This document shows, piece by piece, positions 47,612-58,500 of a stretch of DNA of 64,000 nt; the first letter of the stretch is position 1; each line of letters opens with the position of its first letter. The notes beneath the pieces are model-generated. The model made no database searches, had not been told where the DNA came from, and saw nothing but the letters and a program-made list of their open reading frames with translations. The stretch spans positions 1-64,000 of the forward strand of contig JAFEFS010000071.1 of the NCBI GenBank assembly GCA_018240465.1, given 5' to 3'. The position numbers were made by a program, and so were the translations under genes. The DNA is from Pseudomonadota bacterium. Its GTDB lineage: Bacteria > Pseudomonadota > Gammaproteobacteria > Xanthomonadales > Rhodanobacteraceae.

Positions 47612-50485
47612 TCAGGGGGTCGCGGGCGGTTCCGGAGGCGGCTTGCTTTCGGCAGCCGCAACTTCCGACTTCGCCGATTCGGTGCCTGGCCTGGTCGGTG
47701 GCACATCGCGCAGCTCGGCGAGGGCGCGCTCGATGTGCACGTGCAGCGGCACCACGTCCTTTACTGCCACGAGATCGTTGAAGTTCGGCGGCGATGCCGG
47801 CTGCTGCACTTTCGGAACCGCGGGTGGCTGCGAAACGGCAGCCGCAACCGCGGGCGCCTTCGCGATCGGTGCGAATGGCAGCTCGTTGTTGGTCGGCGAT
47901 GCAGCGACCGTTGCTGCCGTCATGACGGGCTTCGCTGCGGCAACGGTTTCCACCGGCGGCAGGGAAGGAGCGGGAGCGATCGGCAGTACCTGCTGGGCCG
48001 GCTCGGCAGCCGCCACGGCATGCGGTACAACGCCGGCAGCGGCAGGCCGCGATGCTGGAAGCTTCGCCGCGACTGGATTCGGCGCCGCAGCCGTCGAATC
48101 TGGCGTATGCGTTGCCACGCTCGCAGCGGCTGCGGTCTCGCCTACGGCCGGTCTGGTCTGCGGCACGACGGACGGAGCATCATCTTCGTCGTCGAAGTCG
48201 AGCACGATGTCGCTGCCGGCAACGGCGGCGGCGGACGCGCTGGTTTCGGTTTCGCCCTCACCGCGACGGCGACGGCGGCCACCGCGACGTCCACGGCGAC
48301 GCGAACGCGTAGCTTCGCCCTCGGCGGAAGGCGCAGCGGCATTCGCTTCGGCGGGCTTCTGCGCAGGGGTTGCCGCTGCGGCTTCCGTCGCGAGCGGAAC
48401 GATCCGCCTGTCGCTCAATGCTTCGCTCGATGCGACCACCGGCAGCGGGCGTGCTTCGCGCTCGGTCGGCGCAGCCGTCGCGGTGGCCGTCGTCGCGTTG
48501 CGTGACGGCGGCGGGGGCGTGGGGCGCTCCTGACGGTTCTTCTGCTGCGGGTTCGGATTCTGCTGTTGCTGGCGGCCGTCGCCGCGTGCCGGGCGGTTGT
48601 TGTCCTGACGCTGGTCGCGGCGCGCGTCGCTGCGGCCGCGCTGCTGGCCCTGCTGGCCGCGCTGGGCATCGCTACGACCACGCTGCTGGCGCGAGTCGTT
48701 GCCGCGTTGCTCACGCTGGCGCGCGCCGTTCGCAGACTTGCGCTCCTCGGCAACCGGGGCGGGTGCCGGCGCGGGGCTGCCGGCGAACAGCGCAGCGATG
48801 CGCGCAAAGAAACCTTTTGACTGCTGCGCGGGTTGTACGGGTACGGCAACCGGGGCAACTGTTTCGACCTCGGCGCGCACCGGCGCGGGATTGGCCGGCA
48901 CGATGCCGGACACGGCGGGCTTTTCCGGCTCGTCGCCCGGCTTGGCCACCTGCGGCGGCGGCGCGGAAACAACCGGCGTCAGGCGTTCGTAGCTCGGTTT
49001 GACATCGCTGCCGAGCTCGTTGCCCTTGATCCGCGTGATCTCGAAGTGCGGGGTTTCGAGTTTGTCGTCGGCGACGACGATGACGGGTACGTCATGACGT
49101 TGCTCGATCTCGACCAGATTCTTGCGTTTCTCGTTGAGCAGGAAGTTGGCGATCGCCGGAGGCGCCTGCACCAGCACCTGACCGGTCTTTTCCTTCATCG
49201 CCTGTTCTTCGACCAGGCGCAGCACGGACAGCGACAGCGATTCCACGCCGCGGATGCGGCCGTGGCCTTCGCAACGCGGGCACACGATCTGCGTCGATTC
49301 ACCGAGCGACGGACGCAGGCGCTGGCGCGACATTTCGAGCAGGCCGAAGCGCGAGATGCGGCCGACCTGCACGCGGGCGCGGTCGTAACGCAGTGCGTCC
49401 TTGAGCTTCTCCTCGACGTCGCGCTGGTGGCGCGGGTTTTCCATGTCGATGAAGTCGATCACGATGAGGCCGCCGGCGTCACGCAGGCGCAACTGGCGTG
49501 CGACTTCGACCGCGGCTTCGAGGTTCGTGTTGAACGCGGTGTCCTCGATGTCCGAGCCCTTGGTCGCCTTCGACGAGTTGACGTCGATCGCGGTCAGCGC
49601 TTCGGTCTGGTCGACCACGATCGAGCCGCCGGACGGCAGGCGCACGTTGCGCTCGAACGCGTTCTCGATCTGCGTCTCGATCTGATAACGCGAGAACAGC
49701 GGCACCGTTTCCTGATAGAGCTTGAGCTTGCGCAGGTTGTTCGGCATGACCTGCTGCACGAACTCGCGCGCGTCGTTGTACAGCTCGGGGCTGTCGATGA
49801 GGATTTCGCCGATGTCGTTGCGCAGGTAGTCGCGCAGCGCGCGGATGATGAGCTTGGATTCCTGATAGATAAGGAATGGGGCAGGGCGGCTCACGCCCGC
49901 GTCGGAAATCGCCTTCCACACCTGGAGGAGGTAATCCAGATCCCACTGCAACTCTTCCGCATCGCGGCCGACACCGGCGGTACGGATGATCAGGCCCATC
50001 TCGTCGGGCAGGTTGAGTTTGTCGAGTTCTTCCTTGAGATTGGCGCGGTCGTCGCCCTCGATACGGCGCGACACGCCGCCGGCACGCGGGTTGTTCGGCA
50101 TCAGCACGAGGTAGCGGCCGGCCAGCGAGATGAACGTGGTCAGGGCGGCACCCTTGTTGCCGCGCTCTTCCTTTTCGACCTGGACCAGCAGTTCGGTGCC
50201 TTCCTTGAGCAGTTCGCGGATGCCGGCGCGGCTGTGGTCGACGCCCGGCTGGAAATACTCGCGCGAGATTTCCTTCATCGGCAGGAAGCCGTGGCGTTCC
50301 GCACCGTATTCGATGAAGCAGGCTTCGAGCGAGGGTTCGACCCGGGTGATGCGGCCTTTGTAGATATTGGCCTTTTTCTGCTCTTTGGAGGGAATCTCGA
50401 TGTCGAGATCGTAGAGCGACTGGCCATCGACGATAGCCACACGCAACTCTTCACGCTGAGTTGCGTTGATCAACATGCGTTTCAT
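47612..50485 (-). CDS. rne: Ribonuclease E
   Basis: A 957-residue RNase E, the scaffold and endonuclease of the RNA degradosome. An S1 domain lies at about 35-125, and the DNase I-like catalytic core has D301 ([10 protein letters not shown]) and D344 ([11 protein letters not shown]) as metal ligands. The zinc link is C402-P-R-C405. The C-terminal half is unstructured, with one Arg/Gln/Asp-rich block (about 590-660) and a second strongly basic block ([15 protein letters not shown]), both likely RNA-binding. GAGGATG stands 5 bases before the ATG at 50485. Confidence 0.97.
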   Translation of the reverse strand: MKRMLINATQREELRVAIVDGQSLYDLDIEIPSKEQKKANIYKGRITRVEPSLEACFIEYGAERHGFLPMKEISREYFQPGVDHSRAGIRELLKEGTELLVQVEKEERGNKGAALTTFISLAGRYLVLMPNNPRAGGVSRRIEGDDRANLKEELDKLNLPDEMGLIIRTAGVGRDAEELQWDLDYLLQVWKAISDAGVSRPAPFLIYQESKLIIRALRDYLRNDIGEILIDSPELYNDAREFVQQVMPNNLRKLKLYQETVPLFSRYQIETQIENAFERNVRLPSGGSIVVDQTEALTAIDVNSSKATKGSDIEDTAFNTNLEAAVEVARQLRLRDAGGLIVIDFIDMENPRHQRDVEEKLKDALRYDRARVQVGRISRFGLLEMSRQRLRPSLGESTQIVCPRCEGHGRIRGVESLSLSVLRLVEEQAMKEKTGQVLVQAPPAIANFLLNEKRKNLVEIEQRHDVPVIVVADDKLETPHFEITRIKGNELGSDVKPSYERLTPVVSAPPPQVAKPGDEPEKPAVSGIVPANPAPVRAEVETVAPVAVPVQPAQQSKGFFARIAALFAGSPAPAPAPVAEERKSANGARQREQRGNDSRQQRGRSDAQRGQQGQQRGRSDARRDQRQDNNRPARGDGRQQQQNPNPQQKNRQERPTPPPPSRNATTATATAAPTEREARPLPVVASSEALSDRRIVPLATEAAAATPAQKPAEANAAAPSAEGEATRSRRRGRRGGRRRRRGEGETETSASAAAVAGSDIVLDFDDEDDAPSVVPQTRPAVGETAAAASVATHTPDSTAAAPNPVAAKLPASRPAAAGVVPHAVAAAEPAQQVLPIAPAPSLPPVETVAAAKPVMTAATVAASPTNNELPFAPIAKAPAVAAAVSQPPAVPKVQQPASPPNFNDLVAVKDVVPLHVHIERALAELRDVPPTRPGTESAKSEVAAAESKPPPEPPATP

Positions 50486-50885
50486 TTTTACATCCTCAAC
50501 GCGCTCTACCGCTTACGCGTCGCAACGCCTGCGCGCCAACCCGATAACGATGGCAGCGACGGCGTCGCGTCGACCGTGGGCTTGGGTACGCGTCCACGGG
50601 AGCGCTTCTTGCCGGCGCGTTTCAATCGCGCCCGGCGTTTAACATAGCCCTTGCTGTACTGCCGCAAACCCCCGACCGTCTTGCCGACTTTCGGGCAATT
50701 CTCGACTCGAACGGTTACGATTCCTGCCTGCGGCGAGATGGGCTCCACTGGAGGCCCGCATCCGCGCACGAAGGGCGTAGCTGAACGAGTGCGTCATTGC
50801 GGCCGGCATAGCCGACCCAGGACGCGCAATACCCCTCGATTGTATCGAACGACCGGCAAAAAATCCAATTCGGACGCGAACTTCA
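50486..50885. promoter_or_regulatory. Divergent leader region of rne and rluC
   Basis: This 400-base gap must contain both promoters and the rne 5' untranslated leader, which in other gammaproteobacteria mediates autoregulation by RNase E. I cannot delimit the leader structures by eye. A short very basic frame on the minus strand (50506-50769) has no recognisable family and is not annotated as a gene. Confidence 0.45.
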
Positions 50886-51908
50886 ATGAATCTTGCAAGG
50901 CCAGATCGAGCAAAATCCGCACAGGAAAACGAGACGGAAGAAGGCCTTGGCGCGAGTCCGGGCGTGCGTTTCGTTCAGGTTCCGGACGACCGTGACGGCC
51001 AGCGCATCGACAATTTCCTGATCGGCCAGCTCAAGGGTGTGCCGAAAAGCCTGATCTACCGAATCATGCGCACCGGTCAGGTGCGGATCAACGGCAAGCG
51101 CGCCAAGCAGGGCGTGCGCCTGGCTGCGGGCGATCAGGTGCGCATTCCGCCCGTACGCACGGCCGAGCCGGGCGGCGGGGCAGCGCCGCCGGCCGCGCAG
51201 ATCGAGCAGATCGAGCGCGCGATCATTTTCGAGGACCGCGAATTTCTCGTCATCGACAAGCCCTCCGGCGTCGCCAGCCACGGCGGCAGCGGTGTCACCT
51301 TCGGCGCGATCGAACTGCTGCGCGCGGCGCGGCCGGACGAAACGCTGGAACTCGCGCACCGCCTCGATCGCGACACGAGCGGCGTGCTCGTCTTCGCCAA
51401 GAAGCGTTCCGCGCTGACCGGCTTGCAGGCGTTGATCCGCGAGAATCAGACCACCAAGCAATATCTGGCCTTGATCAAGGGTCACACGCACAAGGCGCGC
51501 TTCGACGTCAATGCGGCGCTGCGCAAGTCGATCCTGCAGGGCGGCGAGCGCATGGTCCGCGTCGCCGATGACGGCAAGCCGTCGCTGACGCGCTTCCATA
51601 TCGTCGACATCTACGCCGATGCGAGCATGGCTGAAGTGACGCTGTTCACCGGCCGCACCCACCAGATCCGCGTCCACGCCCAGCACATCGAGCACCCGCT
51701 CGCTGGCGATGAGAAATACGGCGAAAAGGGCTTCAACCAGAACATGCGTGGGTTCGGACTCAAGCGCCTGTTCCTGCACGCGGCGCGTTTCGAGTTCGAA
51801 CTCGACGGCAAGAGCTACAGCTTCTCCGCGCCGCTGGCGCCCGATCTCGCCGCGGTGCTGGATGCTCTGCCGCGCGGAGTATCGAGGAAGGGCAATCTGC
51901 GACGTTGA
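50886..51908 (+). CDS. rluC: 23S rRNA pseudouridine(955/2504/2580) synthase
   Basis: A 340-residue RluA-family synthase. An S4 domain lies at about 40-100 (RIDNFLIGQLKGVPKSLIYRIMRTGQVRINGKRAK, in pieces), and the catalytic core carries the aspartate of AHRLDRDTSGVLVFAK. The GRTHQIRVHAQHIEHPLAGDEKYG segment is the C-terminal signature. It modifies three uridines of 23S rRNA. The rne-rluC divergent pair is conserved in gammaproteobacteria and supports RluC rather than RluD. Confidence 0.96.
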   Translation: MNLARPDRAKSAQENETEEGLGASPGVRFVQVPDDRDGQRIDNFLIGQLKGVPKSLIYRIMRTGQVRINGKRAKQGVRLAAGDQVRIPPVRTAEPGGGAAPPAAQIEQIERAIIFEDREFLVIDKPSGVASHGGSGVTFGAIELLRAARPDETLELAHRLDRDTSGVLVFAKKRSALTGLQALIRENQTTKQYLALIKGHTHKARFDVNAALRKSILQGGERMVRVADDGKPSLTRFHIVDIYADASMAEVTLFTGRTHQIRVHAQHIEHPLAGDEKYGEKGFNQNMRGFGLKRLFLHAARFEFELDGKSYSFSAPLAPDLAAVLDALPRGVSRKGNLRR

Positions 51909-51918
51909 TGCCTTCGAC

Positions 51919-52272
51919 TCAGCCGGCCAGGACTTCGGTTTTCGCAGCACAAATGAAGTCATTGCGCGATAACCCGCCGACATCGTGCGTCGAGTAGCGC
52001 ACGAGCACGCGTCCCCAGCCGAGTTCGAGGTCAGGATGATGGTTTTCGCGTTCGGCGACGTAGCCTAGGGCGTTGACGAAGGCCAGCGCACGGATGAAGT
52101 CGGGGAAGCGGAACTCCTTGCGGATGTCAGCCTGCTGCGGGCCGAAACTCCAGTCGGGCAGCGCGGTGAGCCACGCCTGAGCCTGTGCGAGCGGCACGGC
52201 ATGTTCGCGGCCTTTGAGCGGCAGGCATTCTTCCGTGGCGAGTTGGGCGAGGGTCGTCGATGGGTCGGACAT
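51919..52272 (-). CDS. phhB: Pterin-4a-carbinolamine dehydratase
   Basis: A 117-residue PCD/DCoH protein with the family motif ENHHPDLELGWGRVLVRYSTHDVGGLS near residues 78-104 (in two parts), where the paired histidines are catalytic. It dehydrates 4a-hydroxytetrahydrobiopterin formed by phenylalanine hydroxylase; no phhA is in the window, and many bacteria carry the gene without one. The start at 52272 (MSDPSTTL) is chosen for family length; an ATG at 52305 would add 11 residues. Confidence 0.93.
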   Translation of the reverse strand: MSDPSTTLAQLATEECLPLKGREHAVPLAQAQAWLTALPDWSFGPQQADIRKEFRFPDFIRALAFVNALGYVAERENHHPDLELGWGRVLVRYSTHDVGGLSRNDFICAAKTEVLAG

Positions 52273-52351
52273 GAGGATGACGCTTTCGGAATTTGATTCC
52301 GCCATTGCATCACCAAAGCGCGCAACTTGCCACCCGCAACGCCCCCATCAG

Positions 52352-52381
52352 TTGGCGCTGCGCGCGAATGAGGACTATACT
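52352..52381 (+). promoter_or_regulatory. Candidate promoter for nfuA
   Basis: TTGGCG (52352-52357) and TATACT (52376-52381) are spaced by 18 bases, 32 bases before the nfuA ATG. I see no clear IscR-type site. Confidence 0.5.
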
Positions 52382-52412
52382 GGTACTGATTCCACCTGCC
52401 TTGGCAACAAAC

Positions 52413-53021
52413 ATGATCGGCCTTTCCGACAGCGCGAAGAACTATTTCCGCCACCTGCTTGCGCAACAGGACATCGACAACCTCGGCATCCGCATGAAGG
52501 CGGTCCATGCCGGCACGCCAAAGGCGGATTGCGTGCTCGAGTATGTGGAAAGCGCCGATCTGGCCGGTGACGAAACGCGTATTGATTGCGAGGGCTTCAA
52601 CGTCTACGTCGAGGCGGCCAGCGTGGACTGGCTGCGCGATGCCGAGGTCGACTATCAGGTCAGCGCGACCGGCGGCCAGCTGACGATACGCGCACCGCGC
52701 ATCAAGGGCAGTGTTCCGGGTGAAGACGCGCCGCTGGCCAACCGCGTGCAATACGTGCTCGACAGCGAAATCAATCCGCAGATCGCCGCACACGGCGGCC
52801 GCGTGCGTCTCGTCGAAGCCGATGCGGACGGTGTCGTGTTGTTGCAGTTCGGTGGTGGCTGCCACGGCTGCGGCATGGCCGATGTAACCTTGAAGCAAGG
52901 CATCGAGAAGACCCTGCGCGGCCATTTCCCGGAAATCACCGCGGTGCGCGACGCGACCGATCACGCCAGCGGCAGCAATCCGTACTTCCGCGGGAAGAGC
53001 GGCGCCAGCGCTGTGGGCTGA
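52413..53021 (+). CDS. nfuA: Fe-S biogenesis protein NfuA
   Basis: A 202-residue NfuA. The N-terminal half is a degenerate A-type (IscA-like) domain without its cysteines. The C-terminal Nfu domain holds C150-H-G-C153 (GGCHGCGMADVTLKQGIE), which binds a 4Fe-4S cluster across a dimer and passes it to target proteins. Length and domain order match E. coli NfuA (191 residues). It is divergent from phhB. Confidence 0.96.
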   Translation: MIGLSDSAKNYFRHLLAQQDIDNLGIRMKAVHAGTPKADCVLEYVESADLAGDETRIDCEGFNVYVEAASVDWLRDAEVDYQVSATGGQLTIRAPRIKGSVPGEDAPLANRVQYVLDSEINPQIAAHGGRVRLVEADADGVVLLQFGGGCHGCGMADVTLKQGIEKTLRGHFPEITAVRDATDHASGSNPYFRGKSGASAVG

Positions 53022-53133
53022 TGTTGCTGTCCGTCATTTCCGCATGCGCTGGATGACCAGCCCTTTGCCCGTTGCAAGCCTCGCTTTCGCGAGATAGACG
53101 AGCCGAGGATCGAACGCCAATCAGGACGGAAGA

Positions 53134-53487
53134 TCAGTTGCCTTGCTCGTGCCTGGCCAGGTCGTCGAGCTTGCCCGGCATCGCGGCGAAGTAGCGTGCG
53201 AGCGCGTCGATCTCGGCCTCGCTCAGCGGCGCGGCCATGCCGGCCATGATCGGGTTCTTGCGCTCGCCGGACTTGTACTCGTGCAGCGCGCGCGCCAGGT
53301 AGTCGTGGTACTGGCCGGCGAGACGCGGATACTGGCTCTGCGCGGGCGTATCGGAATTGCCGTCGGCGCCGTGGCAGGCGGCGCAGGTCGCGGCTTTTTC
53401 CTTCACCTTCTCAAGCGGAATCGTTTCGGCATGGGCGACGCCGCAGGCGAGACCACAAACGGAAAGCAGGGCAATGGCGAATTTCAT
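53134..53487 (-). CDS. Periplasmic single-haem cytochrome c
   Basis: A 117-residue class I cytochrome c with a signal peptide (MKFAIALLSVCGLACGVAHA). The haem site is C35-A-A-C38-H39, and the likely axial methionine is in NPIMAGMAAPLSE. YPRLAGQYHDYLARALHEYKSG resembles half of a cytochrome c4. It follows the next cytochrome gene by 23 bases on the same strand. The two single-domain proteins together resemble a split c4. Terminal-oxidase electron transfer is the likely role. Confidence 0.92.
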   Translation of the reverse strand: MKFAIALLSVCGLACGVAHAETIPLEKVKEKAATCAACHGADGNSDTPAQSQYPRLAGQYHDYLARALHEYKSGERKNPIMAGMAAPLSEAEIDALARYFAAMPGKLDDLARHEQGN

Positions 53488-53510
53488 GGCGTGTCGGTTT
53501 CCGTTTCTGC

Positions 53511-53858
53511 TTATTTGGCGGTGATGCTGGAAAGGTAGGTCGCGATGTCCTTGATGTCCTGTTCGGACAGACTCTCGCCCTGTGCACGCATGGTGGGATG
53601 GCTGCGCTGGCCAGTCTTGTACTCGGTCAAGGCGGCGACGAGATAGTCGTAGTTCTGGCCGCCGATGCGCGGCACGTGGTAGTTCGGATACGCATTCGTG
53701 TAGCCGGTCACCCCGTGGCAGCCACCGCAGGTGTAGACGAGCGCCTTGCCGGCTTTGGCATCGCCCTTCGGCGCGACAACCGCATCGGTGGCGAAAGCGG
53801 GCGCAGCGAGGGCTGCGGTCAGGGCAATCAGGGCGCAGGCAAGCTTCGTTCTCGTCAT
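53511..53858 (-). CDS. Periplasmic single-haem cytochrome c
   Basis: A 115-residue class I cytochrome c with a signal peptide (ACALIALTAALAAPAFA). The haem site is C44-G-G-C47-H48, and the candidate axial methionine is in HPTMRAQGESLSE. VPRIGGQNYDYLVAALTEYKTGQR parallels the matching segment in the downstream cytochrome, so the two are ancient duplicates. It is the first gene of this minus-strand pair; TTATAC, the complement of positions near 53900-53905, is a possible -10 box. Confidence 0.92.
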   Translation of the reverse strand: MTRTKLACALIALTAALAAPAFATDAVVAPKGDAKAGKALVYTCGGCHGVTGYTNAYPNYHVPRIGGQNYDYLVAALTEYKTGQRSHPTMRAQGESLSEQDIKDIATYLSSITAK

Positions 53859-54355
53859 GTTCTCGGGGCCGGCAACGGTTGAAGAAATGGGCGCGAGAGT
53901 ATAACAACCCCCGCGCACTTACTTCTAGCGACCCGTGGCCAGCCCGCGCCGGTTCGCCGTACTGCGGCTGGAATGACATGGTTGGCCATCGCCGGCACAG
54001 GCCGGAGACCGCCCGCCCGTGAGGTATACATGTGGATTTTTCCGTATCCATGGGCATCGCAGGCAGCCATGACCGGCAATTTCGTCACGCTCTGAACCAA
54101 CACGCTGCCACGCCGGCGCGCATGACTATTGGCGCTTACGCTTGCAACTTTTTGTAGCGAAAATGCATCCATTGGACTGGGGTCAGGGGAGGGATGCAGG
54201 CGGGTACTTGATTGATCGAACGCACACGAGCCGGAACACATGGCGCCGCACGATCATGACTTCTGGGGGATGGTCAGTGAACGGTGATGTAGTCTAGTAT
54301 AACACCATAGCGATAATGCCTCCCTTCTCCAACGCTCCCGGCGCTTTCCAACTCC
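53859..54355. other. Intergenic region between cytochromes and RND operon
   Basis: These 497 bases hold no supported gene on either strand. They must carry the divergent promoters of the cytochrome pair and of the efflux operon. An AT-rich TAGTATAACA near 54293-54302 is the best -10 candidate for the efflux operon. I see no regulator gene and no clear operator palindrome. Confidence 0.5.
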
Positions 54356-55597
54356 ATGAAAATAAACAAGAACATCGCGAATTCGAGTGTGATTCTCATT
54401 TGCACCGGTTTGGTCTCGCTGTTGCTTTCCGCCTGCAGCGGCGGCAGCCCGGCCCAGGCCAAGGAAAGCAAGGACGCCAAGGCGGAGGTCGTCAACGCTG
54501 TGCCGGTCGAGGTCGCCAGGGCGACGCGCGCCGAGATCGCGGCCAGCTACAACGGCACTGCGACGCTGACTGCCGACCACGAGGCCCAGGTCGCGGCGAA
54601 AACCTCGGGCGTGCTGGTCAAGCTGTTTGTCGAAGAAGGCCAGAGCGTGAAGGCGGGGCAGGTGCTCGCCCAGCTCGAGCAGGAGACCGCACGTGCCAAG
54701 CTGGCCCAGGCCGAGGCACAGATGCGCAAGGCCGATGCCAGCTTCAACTACAGCGAGAAGGCGATCCAGAAGCAGCTCATTCCGCAGCGCGACTTCGACC
54801 AGGCCAAGTACGACATGCAGAACCTGCGCGCGGCCCGCGAGGAAGCGGCGCTGAACCTGCAGTTCACGACCATCACGGCACCGGTCGACGGCGTCATCGC
54901 CGAGCGTTCGGTCAAGCTCGGCAACCTGATCCAGACCAATCAGAGCCTGTTCCGCATCGTCGGCATGGATCCGCTGCAGGCAGTGCTCAACGTCCCCGAG
55001 CGCCAGCTCGGTATCCTCAAGGCGGGCCAGCAGGTCACGCTCGAAGCCGACGCCCTGCCCGGACAGAAGTTCGGCGGCAGCATCCTGCGTATCGCGCCCG
55101 TGGTCGATTCGAACAGCGGCACCTTCCGCGTGACCTGCGAGTTCCACGACAAGAGCGGCACCCTCAAGCCGGGTATGTTCGGCCGCATCGGTATCGTCTA
55201 CGACCAGCGCGCCGACGCGTTGACAGTGCCGCGCTCCGCGCTCGTCGAGGAAGACGGTGAGACCGCCGTGTTCGTCGTCGACAAAGCCACCGACAAGGCC
55301 ACCGACGACACGAAGGACGGCTCGAAGAAGGACGCGGCGAAGAAGGATGCCAAGTTGGCCGATGCGAACAAGGGCGACGTGAAGCCCGCTGCGCCGGGCC
55401 TGGTCGCACGCCGCAAGCTGGTCAAGGTCGGCTATACCGAGGGCGACAAGGTCGAGATCCGCTCCGGGATCGACGCCGGCACGCAGGTGATCACGGTCGG
55501 CCGTAACGCCGTGCGTGACGGTACCGCCGTGCAGGTGCTCAACGGCGACAAGGACAAGCAGCTCGCGCAGAAGTCGGCAGACGAGAAGAAGGGCTGA
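54356..55597 (+). CDS. RND efflux periplasmic adaptor lipoprotein
   Basis: A 413-residue membrane fusion protein with a lipobox (LLLSAC, lipid-modified C27). The barrel-sandwich hybrid domain lies at about 70-210 (HEAQVAAKTSGVLVKLFVEEGQ and TITAPVDGVIAERSVKLG), with a short alpha-hairpin between, then the beta-barrel domain (DPLQAVLNVPERQLGIL). It links the inner-membrane permease to an outer-membrane channel; no TolC-like gene is in the window. A 40-residue Lys/Asp/Ala-rich insertion lies near residues 305-345 (KATDKATDDTKDGSKKD and following), unusual for the family. The permease gene starts 2 bases after its stop. Confidence 0.93.
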   Translation: MKINKNIANSSVILICTGLVSLLLSACSGGSPAQAKESKDAKAEVVNAVPVEVARATRAEIAASYNGTATLTADHEAQVAAKTSGVLVKLFVEEGQSVKAGQVLAQLEQETARAKLAQAEAQMRKADASFNYSEKAIQKQLIPQRDFDQAKYDMQNLRAAREEAALNLQFTTITAPVDGVIAERSVKLGNLIQTNQSLFRIVGMDPLQAVLNVPERQLGILKAGQQVTLEADALPGQKFGGSILRIAPVVDSNSGTFRVTCEFHDKSGTLKPGMFGRIGIVYDQRADALTVPRSALVEEDGETAVFVVDKATDKATDDTKDGSKKDAAKKDAKLADANKGDVKPAAPGLVARRKLVKVGYTEGDKVEIRSGIDAGTQVITVGRNAVRDGTAVQVLNGDKDKQLAQKSADEKKG

Positions 55598-55599
55598 GC

Positions 55600-58500
55600 A
55601 TGAACATCGTCGAACTCGCAACCCGACGGCGCGTCACCGTCGGCATGGTGACGCTCACCTTCGTTTTGTTCGGCCTGATTGCATTGACGGGACTCAAGGT
55701 CAATCTGCTGCCGGACCTGACCTATCCGACGTTGACCGTACGCACCGAGTACGAGGGCGCCGCACCGCTGGAAATCGAGAACCTGATTTCGCAGCCGGTC
55801 GAGGAAGCGATCGGCGTGGTCAAGAACCTGCGCAAGATCCATTCGGTATCGCGCACCGGTCAGTCCGACGTGATCCTCGAATTCGCCTGGGGCACGAACA
55901 TGGACCAGGCCGGCCTCGACGTGCGCGACAAGCTCGACACGTTGCAGTTGCCGCTCGACGCGAAGAAGCCGGTGCTGTTGCGCTTCAATCCGTCGACCGA
56001 TCCGATCATGCGTTTGTCGTTGTCGCAGGGAACGGGGAACAGGGAACAGGGAGCGGGAAAAGCGGATGCGAAGCCCGCGACTGCCGAGGTCAATGAAGCG
56101 CAGTTGAAGCAGCTGCGCCGCTTCGCCGACGATGAGTTGAAGAAACGCCTGGAACCGACCGCGGGTGTCGCGGCGGTCAAGGTCGGCGGCGGTCTCGAAG
56201 ATCAGGTCGACGTCGACATCGACCAGCAGAAGCTGCGCCAGCTCAACCTCAATATCGCCGACGTGACCAAGCGTCTGACCGATGAAAACGTCAACGTCTC
56301 CGGTGGTCGCATCGAGAACGGCTCGCAGCGCTATCTCGTGCGCACGGTCAACCAGTTCACCAACCTCGACGAGATGCGCAACCTGCTGATCAAGGTCGAC
56401 AACGGTGTGCCGGTGCGGCTCAAGGACATCGCCGACGTCAAGCAGGGATTCAAGGAACGCGAAGGCATCGTGCGCGTCGACGGCCATGAGGCGATCGAGC
56501 TGGCGATCTACAAGGAAGGCGACGCGAATACGGTCAGCGTCGCCGCCGCGGTGAAGAAAGGCCTGGCCAAACTCAAGGACATCCTGCCGCCGAACGCGAA
56601 GCTCGACACGATCGACGACCAGTCGATCTTCATCCAATCCTCGCTCGACGACGTGCGCAACGACGCGGTCATCGGCGGCGTGCTCGCGATCCTCATCATC
56701 TTCTTTTTCCTCGCCGATTCGTGGAGCACGTTCATCATTTCGCTGAGCCTGCCGATCTCGCTGATCACCACGTTTTTCTTCATGGGTCAGGCGAACGTGA
56801 GCCTCAACGTGATGTCGCTCGGAGGCCTCGCGCTGGCAACCGGCATGGTGGTCGACGACTCGATCGTGGTGCTCGAGAACATCGCGCGCATGCGCGAGCA
56901 CGGTGCGAGCATTCTCGAAGCGTCGGTGAAGGGCGCCAAGGAAGTGTCGATGGCGGTGATCGCCTCGACCCTGACCACGGTCGCGGTGTTCTTCCCGCTG
57001 GTCTTCGTGCAGGGCGTCGGCGGGCAGTTGTTCCGCGACCAGGCGCTGACGGTGACTTTCGCCATGCTGATTTCGCTGGTCGTCGCGATGACCCTGATTC
57101 CGATGCTGGCTTCGCTCAAGGGTCGCGCGCCGCTCGCGTACAGGGAAGAAGAGCCGTCACCGGGATGGCAGCCGACGAGCCGGCCCGGCCGCACGGTGAA
57201 GAAAATCGTCACGCCGATATCGAAACTGTTCTTCCAGCGGATTCCGCGCCTGATCGCGACTATCGCGTTCGTCGTGTCCGGCGTGATCGGCAAGGTCGTC
57301 GGCAAAGTGCTGCGCGCGATAGGGCGCTTCGTGATGATACCGTACAACGCGGCCGCGCGTTCCTACCACGCACTTCTGCCGCAGGCGCTTGCCCACCCTG
57401 TTCTCGTGCTCGGATTCGCGGCACTGGCTTTCATCGCGAGCCTGCTCGTGATCCCGACGCTCGGCATGGACCTGATTCCGCAGCTTGCCCAGGGCCGCTT
57501 CGAGATGACGGTGAAGCTGCCCCCCGGCACCGCACTGAACGACACCGACGCATTGGTGAAGGAGCTGGAAACCGCCAACGCAAAGGATCCGAACATCGAG
57601 CTGATCTACGGCGTCAGCGGCACCGGCACGCGCCTCGATGCGACACCGACCGAATCGGGCGAGAACATCGCGCGCCTCCTCGTCGTGCTCAAGCACGGTG
57701 CCGGCGAGAAGGGCGAGCGCGCGGCGACTGACGCACTGCGCGCAAGCATGAAGACCCATCCGGGCGCCGAGGTGAAGTTCTCGCGACCGCAACTTTTCAG
57801 CTTTGCCACACCGCTGGAAATCGAGCTGCGCGGCTACGACCTCGCTTCGCTCGAAAAAGCCGGCAAGAAACTGACCAATCTGATGAATGCCTCGGATCGC
57901 TTCGCCGACGTGAAGTCGACCGTGGAAGGCGGCTATCCCGAGATCCAGATCCGTTTCGACCAGGACCGCGCCGCCGCGTTCGGACTGACCACGAAACAGA
58001 TTGCCGATCAGGTGGTCAACAAGGTCAAGGGCTCGGTGGCGACGCGCTACAGCTTCCGCGACCGCAAGATCGACGTACTCGTGCGCGCGCAGGAGAACCA
58101 GCGTGGCTCGGTCGACGACATCCGCAACCTGATCGTCGGTTTTGCGCAGAGCGGTACGGCGAGCACGAGTGCGAGCAACTCGGGTAGTGGTTCGACGAGC
58201 GCCATGGGCAGTTCCGGCGCGGCGTCCACGGTGAGTTCGTCTGGCGGCGCTTCGACCGGCACGAACTCGAATTCGCAATCCACGACAACGAATAGCGCCG
58301 CGGCGGGCACACCGATCCGCCTGTCCGCGGTCGCCGACGTCGTCTCGACAATCGGCCCGAGCGAAATCCATCGCATCAGCCAGGAACGCGTCGCGATCGT
58401 CTCGGCCAATCTGCATTACGGCGACCTCGGCACAGCCGTCGCCGAAGTACGCAAGCTGATCCGCGACAATCCGCTCGCCGCGGGCGTGACCGCGCATATC

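Noticed and set aside
50506..50769. 87-residue very basic frame upstream of rne
   Set aside because: No recognisable family, low-quality start, and it occupies the expected rne leader region. Kept as a non-coding region.
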